Assembly: GCA_017476545.1 (NCBI GenBank)
Contig: JAFUZP010000005.1
Span: 1-64,000, forward strand
DNA: 64,000 nt
DNA from: Alloprevotella sp.
GTDB lineage: Bacteria; Bacteroidota; Bacteroidia; Bacteroidales; Bacteroidaceae
Direction of reading: 5' to 3'
A program made the translations under genes and the position numbers. This document shows, piece by piece, positions 34,782 to 41,714 of the stretch. The notes beneath the pieces were generated by a model. That model saw nothing but the letters and a program-made list of their open reading frames with translations. It did not search any database and had not been told where the DNA came from. Every line of letters starts with the position of its first letter. The stretch's first letter is position 1.

Positions 34782-37700
34782 ATGAAGCTGCGTATATTTC
34801 TCTGTGCCTGCTGTGCGGCGATTGCCTCAGTGGGCTTCAGTCAGCAGAGTTGGCTGGATGTCACAGATTCCTACCTCGCGAATCCGAATTTCAACCAGAC
34901 GGATTGGGACGGTTGGACAATAGATTATTACACTTCTCTGTCGAATGCCGGTGGCCCACGTTGCGACTTCGGTGCCATTGAACTTTGGTACTGCTCTTTC
35001 CGGATGAGCCAGACGTTGCGTGTCCCCAATGGGCGCTATCGTCTAAGCGTCCAGGGGTATTATCGGACCCAGGACTTGACAGAAGCCTACCGGTATTATG
35101 ACGCGAATATGGAGGAGGTAACCGCTTATCTTTTCGCCAATTCGGAACAGGTGGCACTAAAGAGCATCTTCAGTGAGAGTCGCACCGACCAGAATGGTGA
35201 CGGCGCTTGGTCGTCCGCTACCAACACCTGGGGCGGTGGCGGCTGGGGATGGGGCGACTGGGAGGATACGCCTCTGAAATACTATCCCGCCAATATGCAG
35301 GCCGGCGGGTATGCCTTCAGCAACGGGATGTACTCCGGAAACTCCGTAGAGGTGGATGTCACGGACGGCAGCTTGGAAGTGGGTGTCGTAAACGATGTCT
35401 TCCAAACGAACAACTGGTGCGTGCTTGACAACTTTAAGCTCGAGTATTATGGTACTCCCGTGCTGGCTACGGGGCTGGAAGTGACTCCCACTACCGCCCA
35501 GTTGTTCCCCGGTGAGACTGTAGCCTTGGAGGCTGTGGTCACTCCCGCCGATGCGACAAACCGAAACGTCAGTTGGAAGAGTAGTGACGCCAGTATCGTC
35601 AGCGTGAGCGCGGAGGGCGTGGCTCGTGCACGCCGCGAAGGTACGGCTGTCGTTACGGCTACGACGACGGACGGTTCCGATGTGAAGGCCTCCTGCACGG
35701 TGACGGTCGTGCGCAACGATGCGCTTGAGGGCGATCTGGTCATCAATGAAATCATGGTGGATAACGTGGATATGTTCCTTGACCCGTCCTTCAATTATGG
35801 CGGATGGATAGAGCTCTACAATCCGACCGACAAAGTCGTGGGGCTTACGGAATGCTACATAACGGACGATCCCACGGACTTGCAAAAGTACCCGCTGGAC
35901 TTGGCCGTACAGAGAATCCCCGCACACGGTTTCGCCACCGTATGGTTTGACCACTATTCCAAGTATTGCACGACACAGATTGATGGCGAACTGGATGCCG
36001 ACGGCGGTACGGTTATCATTACGGACGGCTATAACATCATTTGCAGCCAGACCTATCCTCCGGCTATCCCGCGCACGTCGTGGGCCCGCACTACGGATGG
36101 CGGCGACGACTGGGGGCTTACCGCAGACCCGACTCCAGGGGCCTCGAACGCTACCAGCACTTTTGCCACGGAGCGCGTGCCGGCTCCCGTTGTCAATAAG
36201 GACGGCCAGTTCTTCTCGGGTTCGTTGTTAGCGATAGTAGATATCCCCGAAGGGACAACGCTCCGTTATACCACGGATGGCTCAACCCCTACCATGACGA
36301 ATGGTAGCACTTCAAAGACGGGGCGTTTCGCGCCTGTTTACACGACCGTTTACCGCTTCCGGCTCTTCCAGGACGGCAAACTGCCGAGCCCGGTTGTAAC
36401 GCGTTCCTATATCCAGCGCGACAAGGAATATGACCTTCCCGTCCTCTCCGTGGTCAGTGCTCCTGACAATTTCTACAGCGACGAGTACGGCGTGATGGTG
36501 AAAGGCAAGAACGGAAAGAGCGGCTACGGCTCCAGTGAGCGGCGCAACTGGAACATGGACTGGGATCGCCCCGTCAATTTCGAGTTCCTCCTGCCCGAGA
36601 CAGGCCTTTGCGACTTCAACCAAGAAGCGAATCTCGCTATCTGCGGCGGTTGGAGCCGCGAGTATGTCCCCCATTCCTTTAAGTTGAAGGGGAACAAGAT
36701 ATATGAGGGAAAGTCCAAACTTGACTATCCATTCTTCCCGAACAAGCCTTATATCCGCAATAAGACCCTGCAAATGCGCACGGGTGGCAACGACTATCGC
36801 GCCCGCTTCAAGGATCCCGCCTTGCAGACCATCATCCAGACTTCCGGTCTCTATGTGGACGGTCAGTCCTATCGCCCTGTAATGTCGTTCCTGAACGGTA
36901 CTTACAATGGGATTATGAATATGCGTGAGCCCAACAACAAGCACTACGCGTATGCCAATTACGGTATAGATACGGACGAGTTAGACCAGTTTGAGATAAG
37001 TCCCGACTCGCAGTATGTCCAGATGTGTGGCACGGAAGACAGTTTCCTCGAGTGGCGCGAACTTTCTGAACGCTGTGCTGACGATGAGGTTTACGAGCGG
37101 ATATGCCAGATGCTGGACGTGGACGAGTATTGTAACTACTGGGCCTGCTGCCTCTATCTCGGTCCCGGCGACTGGGGACGCAATAATGTGAAAGGTTTCC
37201 GCTATGCGGGCGAAGGCGGTAAGTGGCACCATGTCATCTTCGACCTTGATAGTTCGTTCGGTACGTCCTTTGCCTCAAATCTTGACCGCACGACCGATGG
37301 CGGTGACTACATCTTCGAGGAAGGCGGACGGCGCGGCGGCGAGTTGCCACCGACCATCGTGTTCCGGAATATGTTGCAGAACGCGAAATTCCGTAAGCAC
37401 TTCATCGATGCTTTCTGTCTGGTGTCTGGCAGTGTCTTCGAGCCTACGCGCTGCTCGGAGGTTATAGATTCCCTCGTCCGGAATGTGGTGGACATGGCTG
37501 CCTATGAGGATAACGATGACGATGTTGCCAGCACGGCAAATGCCATCAGGAGTAGCCTCTCCTCCAGCCGTCAGACGGATATGGTGAGCCAGATGCGCAG
37601 CCACGCTCTGATGGATCTCTATGGCGTGCCTTACGCCAATGCGCGCCTCTCTACCGACCTGCCCGCCGCACGCATCTTGGTCAATGGACAGCCCGTGCCG

Positions 37701-39185
37701 ACCAATAAGTTCGGAGGTATGCTCTTCTCCCCCATTACGCTGAAAGCTGAGGCTCCGGCCGGCTACCGCTTCGTGGGCTGGCGCTCCACTACCTCCTCCG
37801 AATCCCAAATCTTCGGTTTGGGTTCCAAGTGGAGCTACTACGATCAGGGTTCGCTGGACGGTCAGGACTGGAAATCCCCCGATTATAAGGAACTGGAATG
37901 GCAGGACGGTGATACGCCCATGGGCTTTGCCAACAAGGACCTTGGCTACAAGACGACGTTCGACAGCAGTGATAAGAAGACAACGTACTACTTCCGCAAG
38001 AAGTTCAACCTCTCAAAGGCTCCCGGCGCGTCGGATATGTTCACACTCCGCTACAACGTGGATGATGGCGCGGTGGTTTATGTGAACGGGACGGAAGTGG
38101 GCCGCTACCGGATGCCGGCAACCGAGCCGACTTACGACACCTTCGCCTCTTCCTATGCCGGGGACTACGACAGCGGCATCATGAGCATCAGCCCGAGCCT
38201 CCTGCACGAAGGGCAGAATACCATTGCGGTAGAGGTTCACAACGTGGGGGCTTATTCTTCCGATATCTATTGGGACGCGAGTCTTTCCACAACGATGTCA
38301 CTCGGCGGCGCCAATATCGTCTCACCCGATGAGGAGTACGAACTGCCGATGAACAGCGATGTTGAGCTTATCGCCTCCTTCGAGCCGCTCACGGAAGAGG
38401 AACGGGCTGCAACGGACTACTGCCCCGTCAAGATAAACGAAATCAGCGCGGCGAACAGCGTGTTCGTGAACGAGTACGCCAAGAAGGACGACTGGATAGA
38501 GCTTTACAATACGACCTCCGAGCCTTACGATGTGAAAGGCATGTTCCTGAGCGATGACCTGACGAAGACCGACAAGTGGGTCATTGAAGGCGGCGAGGGC
38601 ATCAATACCGTCATTCCCCCGCACGGTTACCTCGTTGTCTGGGCTTCCAAGCGCGCTGCAGTCAGCCAGCTCCACGCTAACTTCAAGCTGGCGGCCGACA
38701 GCGGTACTGTCGTGCTGACGGCTGCCGACAAGGCTTGGGCGGACACCCTCGTCTATCTCGCCCACAGTGGCGATGAGTCTGTCGGCCTCTATCCCGACGG
38801 GTCCTCCAACCTCTACGTGTTCAGTAAGCCGACCATCGGTGCCACCAACCTGATGACAACCCAGACGCTCGTCTTCGAGGAGCCTGCGGTTGAAGTTCCC
38901 GCAGACCCGGGTCCGGATAAGCCCGATGGCATCCGTCTCATCAGCCGCAACGGTGGGATGAGTATCGCCTACCGCAACGACAATATCCACGTCAAGTGTG
39001 AGGACGCGCCATCCGTGACGCTGCATGTCTATACGGTCGGCGGGCAGCTTGTGGAGACGTGCGTGCTTGACACTGCGGACGGATACGCCGACGTACCCAC
39101 CGGACACCTGACGATGGGGCACTACATCGCCCGTGCAACGGATGGTGAAGGTAATTCCTGCGCGACGAAGTTCATCCGGAAGTGA
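34782..39185 (+). CDS. Giant secreted CotH-kinase-like protein with Ig, lamin-tail and T9SS domains
   Basis: A 1467-aa exported protein; signal peptide residues 1-20. Order of domains: a carbohydrate-binding-like beta domain (25-220); a bacterial Ig-like group 2 domain (225-310, TGLEVTPTTAQLFPGETVAL, ending VTVV); a lamin-tail domain (320-450, VINEIMVDN..DWIELYN-type); a chitobiase-C-like beta domain (RYTTDGSTPTMTNGS, ~485-550); a CotH kinase domain (about 555-880) with FKLKGNKIYEGKS and the acidic motif HVIFDLDSSFGTSF; a beta-sandwich (~1060-1180); a second lamin-tail domain (INEISAANSVFVNEYAKKDD, ~1210-1330); and a type-A T9SS sorting domain (last 70 residues, ending TKFIRK). CotH is a protein kinase in spores of Bacillus; the substrate here is unknown. 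It is monocistronic. Confidence 0.88.
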   Translation: MKLRIFLCACCAAIASVGFSQQSWLDVTDSYLANPNFNQTDWDGWTIDYYTSLSNAGGPRCDFGAIELWYCSFRMSQTLRVPNGRYRLSVQGYYRTQDLTEAYRYYDANMEEVTAYLFANSEQVALKSIFSESRTDQNGDGAWSSATNTWGGGGWGWGDWEDTPLKYYPANMQAGGYAFSNGMYSGNSVEVDVTDGSLEVGVVNDVFQTNNWCVLDNFKLEYYGTPVLATGLEVTPTTAQLFPGETVALEAVVTPADATNRNVSWKSSDASIVSVSAEGVARARREGTAVVTATTTDGSDVKASCTVTVVRNDALEGDLVINEIMVDNVDMFLDPSFNYGGWIELYNPTDKVVGLTECYITDDPTDLQKYPLDLAVQRIPAHGFATVWFDHYSKYCTTQIDGELDADGGTVIITDGYNIICSQTYPPAIPRTSWARTTDGGDDWGLTADPTPGASNATSTFATERVPAPVVNKDGQFFSGSLLAIVDIPEGTTLRYTTDGSTPTMTNGSTSKTGRFAPVYTTVYRFRLFQDGKLPSPVVTRSYIQRDKEYDLPVLSVVSAPDNFYSDEYGVMVKGKNGKSGYGSSERRNWNMDWDRPVNFEFLLPETGLCDFNQEANLAICGGWSREYVPHSFKLKGNKIYEGKSKLDYPFFPNKPYIRNKTLQMRTGGNDYRARFKDPALQTIIQTSGLYVDGQSYRPVMSFLNGTYNGIMNMREPNNKHYAYANYGIDTDELDQFEISPDSQYVQMCGTEDSFLEWRELSERCADDEVYERICQMLDVDEYCNYWACCLYLGPGDWGRNNVKGFRYAGEGGKWHHVIFDLDSSFGTSFASNLDRTTDGGDYIFEEGGRRGGELPPTIVFRNMLQNAKFRKHFIDAFCLVSGSVFEPTRCSEVIDSLVRNVVDMAAYEDNDDDVASTANAIRSSLSSSRQTDMVSQMRSHALMDLYGVPYANARLSTDLPAARILVNGQPVPTNKFGGMLFSPITLKAEAPAGYRFVGWRSTTSSESQIFGLGSKWSYYDQGSLDGQDWKSPDYKELEWQDGDTPMGFANKDLGYKTTFDSSDKKTTYYFRKKFNLSKAPGASDMFTLRYNVDDGAVVYVNGTEVGRYRMPATEPTYDTFASSYAGDYDSGIMSISPSLLHEGQNTIAVEVHNVGAYSSDIYWDASLSTTMSLGGANIVSPDEEYELPMNSDVELIASFEPLTEEERAATDYCPVKINEISAANSVFVNEYAKKDDWIELYNTTSEPYDVKGMFLSDDLTKTDKWVIEGGEGINTVIPPHGYLVVWASKRAAVSQLHANFKLAADSGTVVLTAADKAWADTLVYLAHSGDESVGLYPDGSSNLYVFSKPTIGATNLMTTQTLVFEEPAVEVPADPGPDKPDGIRLISRNGGMSIAYRNDNIHVKCEDAPSVTLHVYTVGGQLVETCVLDTADGYADVPTGHLTMGHYIARATDGEGNSCATKFIRK

Positions 39186-39212
39186 GCCGGGTAGCGCGCT
39201 TAGGTACAGAAA

Positions 39213-39240
39213 TTCCCGCCCGGGCTTGTCCGGGCGGGAA
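39213..39240 (+). terminator. Terminator of the CotH gene, overlapping the next promoter
   Basis: TTCCCGCCCGG and CCGGGCGGGAA pair around GCTTGT, followed by AATTT. The loop carries the TTG of the promoter of RNA element copy 2. Confidence 0.7.
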
Positions 39241-39256
39241 AATTTGCATATTTTTG
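39226..39256 (+). promoter_or_regulatory. Promoter of RNA element copy 2 (TTG-N20-TATTTTTG)
   Basis: TTG (39226-39228) and TATTTTTG (39249-39256) are 20 bp apart, as in the other three copies. Confidence 0.72.
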
Positions 39257-39262
39257 CAGACG

Positions 39263-39480
39263 AAATTAGCGACTTGACGATGCCTTACGCGTATATATAT
39301 AATATAGGTATAGCCGCTTCCGCATGTGCGGAGGGCGGCTCTGCCCGTATTTACGGGGCGGGAAGTGCCCGAATTACCCCCCCATACGCCTTGGCAATCA
39401 AGTAGTTACAGGTATACGAGTACGCATTGAGCGGCGCATCGCGCCCCCTTCTGTGGGGTGTGGTGCGCCGCTTTTGTGTG
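39263..39480 (+). ncRNA. Structured RNA element copy 2 (with 41-codon ORF and terminal hairpin)
   Basis: Closing stem ACTTGA (39272-39277) with TCAAGT (39398-39403). The internal hairpin GGGC/GCCC has loop GGGAAGT. GAATTA precedes a run of seven C. The terminal hairpin AGCGGCGCA/TGCGCCGCT (39430-39472) is followed by TTTTGTGTG. The [23 protein letters not shown]... occupies 39280-39405, the same length as in copies 1 and 4. The terminal hairpin is 57 bp from the next start codon, so the element could also serve as a leader of that gene. Confidence 0.65.
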
Positions 39481-39528
39481 CCTATATGGATTGTGACAAA
39501 TCATTAACTAATCAAAACATATAAAGAA

Positions 39529-40200
39529 ATGGATGAAAAAATGGAACTGAATGGCGCGCCGTGCGCCGATGTGCGGGCTTTGGAGGCGGCTGCGGTGGCC
39601 GTGCCGAAGGGAGCGAAGAAGTACGTGAAGCCAGCGATGCAGGTGTTCCCGCTGGGTTGCGGGCTGCTGGCGACGAGCGGGGTGGTGTCGGGGCCGCCCG
39701 TGCAGGTCAGCCTCACGCCGATGGGGATTGACTGGTATCATGCGTTCGCGGGCTACAGCGTTCGTCATAAAGTTTTTGGATACCTTGACGGAACCCAAGC
39801 TGTCTGTATCGCTGCGCGGGGTTGGGACTTCGAGTGCGGTGACCTCGGAAGCACTTTCATGAGCAGGTATGCGGCCTCGGCGACCGCCCTGCGCGAGTAT
39901 GCGGACGATCTTACCGACTGTTCGAATCTAACTTTCTGGGGTACTTCTAGCTGGGTTTCGTGCGGCCGCGGCATTCTTGAGACGCCGGACCCCACGCCTG
40001 TTATATCCTTCGGCGCGGGCGGTGAGGGTTGGACCGCTGCGGAATTCTTTGCCGGCGCGCAGTTTGACGAATGTTCCTGGAGCGGCGACACCACCTTCAG
40101 CGGGACGTACCAGGGGCGCAGGTTCGAGGGCAGTATAAAAGCGATGGAATTCCTCAGCGACGGTTACGGCTGCTCCCCTGACCCCACTCCTTCGTTCTGA
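39529..40200 (+). CDS. Small protein of the YVxPxMQVxPL family (module 2)
   Basis: A 223-aa protein of unknown function. It starts MDEKMELNGAPCADVRALEA, an N-terminus shared almost residue for residue with the gene at 46971. The family motif KKYVKPAMQVFPLGCGLLAT is followed by SGVVSG. The long variable region is rich in Cys, Trp and Tyr, with repeated DP.P segments (DPTPVIS, SPDPTPSF). The conserved end FDECSWSGDTTFSGTYQGRR precedes FEGSI. There is no signal peptide. An HU-HIG gene follows after 44 bp, as in module 1. Confidence 0.75.
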   Translation: MDEKMELNGAPCADVRALEAAAVAVPKGAKKYVKPAMQVFPLGCGLLATSGVVSGPPVQVSLTPMGIDWYHAFAGYSVRHKVFGYLDGTQAVCIAARGWDFECGDLGSTFMSRYAASATALREYADDLTDCSNLTFWGTSSWVSCGRGILETPDPTPVISFGAGGEGWTAAEFFAGAQFDECSWSGDTTFSGTYQGRRFEGSIKAMEFLSDGYGCSPDPTPSF

Positions 40201-40244
40201 TATAAAACCATAATATAAACCTATTAAATTAAAGCAGAGGAACT

Positions 40245-40685
40245 ATGAGTTACCCTTACATTACGCGGGCCATCAAGAACCCGGTGGACAAGACTTTGTC
40301 CTACTACGTGCAGAGCGCGTCGCAGCCCGTTGTCGGGCTGGACGAGCTGGCTGACCGCATCGCGAACAGCTCAACGGTTGGGCGTCCGGACATCAAGGCC
40401 GTGCTTGACGCGCTGCAGTACGAGATTATCCAGGCCCTGAAGAACGGTCGTAGCGTGCGGCTGGACGAGATCGGTACGATCTACAGCCGCCTGCAGAGCG
40501 AGGGCTTCCCTACGCAGGAGGCGTGCTGGAAGGCAGGGGCGAAGGCTGTGAAGAAGGTGACGGTCTGCTTCCGTCGCTCGCAGGGCATCGCGCGCCGGGT
40601 GAACCCGGCCGGCATCTCCTTCGAGCCGAGCCAGCTGGAGCGGGAGCGGAAGAAGGCTGCGGGCGCCGAGGGCGAGGGCGAGTGA
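40245..40685 (+). CDS. HU-family (HU-HIG type) DNA-binding protein, paralogue
   Basis: A 146-aa protein of the same length as the one at 17322, and nearly identical in its core (DELADRIAN.STVGRPDIKA, ALKNGRSVRLDEIGTIYSRL). It differs mainly at the N-terminal strand (KNPVDKTLSYYVQSASQPVV) and the tail (ARRVNPAGISFEPSQLERER). It should be a nucleoid-type DNA-binding protein. As in module 1, it follows a YVxPxMQV-family gene and precedes a 23-bp palindrome array, which begins 29 bp after the stop. Confidence 0.85.
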   Translation: MSYPYITRAIKNPVDKTLSYYVQSASQPVVGLDELADRIANSSTVGRPDIKAVLDALQYEIIQALKNGRSVRLDEIGTIYSRLQSEGFPTQEACWKAGAKAVKKVTVCFRRSQGIARRVNPAGISFEPSQLERERKKAAGAEGEGE

Positions 40686-40710
40686 GCCGGGTCGCTGGAG
40701 CGTGCGCAAA

Positions 40711-40796
40711 GTTGAGTGCCTAGTCAACTATGAGTTGAGTAGGCACTCAACTGGCAGTACAGTACCACTGTACTCATAGTTGACTAGGCACTCAAC
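40711..40796. repeat. 23-bp-period array, word GAGTGCCTAGTC / GACTAGGCACTC (locus L5)
   Basis: Cores start at 40714 (GAGTGCCTAGTC), 40737 (GAGTAGGCACTC), 40760 (CAGTACCACTGT) and about 40782 (GACTAGGCACTC). Unit 1 is the exact reverse complement of unit 4, and units 1 and 2 are near complements, so the array can fold into a long hairpin. The frame and linkers equal L2 but the core word is different. Confidence 0.88.
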
Positions 40797-40873
40797 TCCG
40801 GGCCGAGTCGGCGCGTGCCTGCAACCATCTTATAATTAGAACGTTGCAAGTTCCGTAGGGGCTTGGCCTGAAA

Positions 40874-40896
40874 GGCTCCCGCGAGGGGGCCTTTTT
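40874..40896. terminator. Bidirectional intrinsic terminator
   Basis: GGCTCCC-GCGA-GGGGGCC forms a 7-bp stem with one wobble, with AAA on the left and TTTTT on the right. It serves both module 2 and the convergent UpxY-like gene. Confidence 0.8.
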
Positions 40897-40919
40897 CCGT
40901 GCCCGGCGGGGCGGCTTCC

Positions 40920-41513
40920 TCAGTCCGTTGCCGGGAGCTTCTGCAGCAGCTCGGGGGTGAAGCTGAGGGTGGCAACGGAGATGACGGTGGGGATGGTAAC
41001 GACGACCATGCGCCGGCGCGCGCCTTTCAGCTTGACGAAGGTGCCCACGACGCCGTCGAAGGGGCCGCCGTGGATGCGAACGCGGTCGCCACGGCGTAGC
41101 TCGGGCAGGGTGGGGCTGAGGTAGCGTACCTGGCCGTCCGCGCTTCCGGCCAGGCTCATGAAGTGGGCCATCTGCTCGTCGGACACCGTGATGCGGCGTG
41201 CACGCCCCAGCTCGCGGTTGCAGAGGAACTGTAGGTAGCCCAGGGCGTCCTTCGCCTGCTGTATGCGGGCCTCGGTGCTGCGGACGAAGATGAGGTTGCT
41301 CACGGCGGGCACTAGCCGCTTCCGCTTTTTGTTTCCCGCAAGGGTGACGGCGGTGCGGAGCGGCACGAAGCATTCCAGCCCCATCGCGGTGAGGCGTTCA
41401 CGGGCTTGCATGGAGCGGTTGAACGTGGCGCTCATGGCCCACCATCGCGGGCTCTGGCTGCCGTCCTGTTCGGGCTGCGGGGCGTTTCCCCCGGCTTGTA
41501 CGTCTTCCGTCAT
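40920..41513 (-). CDS. UpxY-type NusG paralogue (transcription antitermination factor)
   Basis: A 197-aa NusG-family factor. The NGN domain begins RWWAMSATFNRSMQARERLT and includes ECFVPLRTAVTLAGNKKRKR. A KOW motif is at RRGDRVRIHGGPFDGVVGTF. In Bacteroides such proteins prevent premature termination within the long capsule operons they precede. Here no polysaccharide operon follows: the gene ends against module 2, so it may act elsewhere or be a stand-alone member. The start at 41513 (MTEDVQAGG) is preferred because the TACCTTCG promoter box (41547-41540) lies 26 bp upstream; the ATG at 41537 would be too close to it. Confidence 0.85.
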   Translation of the reverse strand: MTEDVQAGGNAPQPEQDGSQSPRWWAMSATFNRSMQARERLTAMGLECFVPLRTAVTLAGNKKRKRLVPAVSNLIFVRSTEARIQQAKDALGYLQFLCNRELGRARRITVSDEQMAHFMSLAGSADGQVRYLSPTLPELRRGDRVRIHGGPFDGVVGTFVKLKGARRRMVVVTIPTVISVATLSFTPELLQKLPATD

Positions 41514-41539
41514 GGGCTGTCGCGGGCTTGTTGCCATGG

Positions 41540-41570
41540 CGAAGGTAGGGATAAGTGGTGGAAGGGCAAA
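41540..41570 (-). promoter_or_regulatory. Promoter of the UpxY-like gene (TTTG-N19-TACCTTCG)
   Basis: Minus-strand TTTG (41570-41567) and TACCTTCG (41547-41540) are 19 bp apart. Divergent from the purL promoter. Confidence 0.6.
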
Positions 41571-41653
41571 ACCATTCCCCGGCTTTTCCTCCCGCAGGGC
41601 CGCACCGTGGCCGTCGGCGGGACGTGCCGGGCGAAATTTTCTCTCCCTTTCGC

Positions 41654-41684
41654 TTTGCTTTCCGTGCGTCAAGCGTTATCTTCG
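41654..41684 (+). promoter_or_regulatory. Promoter of purL (TTTG-N19-TATCTTCG)
   Basis: TTTG (41654-41657) and TATCTTCG (41677-41684) are 19 bp apart. The leader to the ATG at 41715 is about 25 nt. Confidence 0.65.
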
Positions 41685-41714
41685 CAAGCAGAACGAAATT
41701 TACCCCCATTCCGA

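Noticed and set aside
40920..41513. Capsule locus leader
   Set aside because: UpxY-type genes usually head capsule operons, but the gene reads toward module 2 and no polysaccharide genes follow it within the window.
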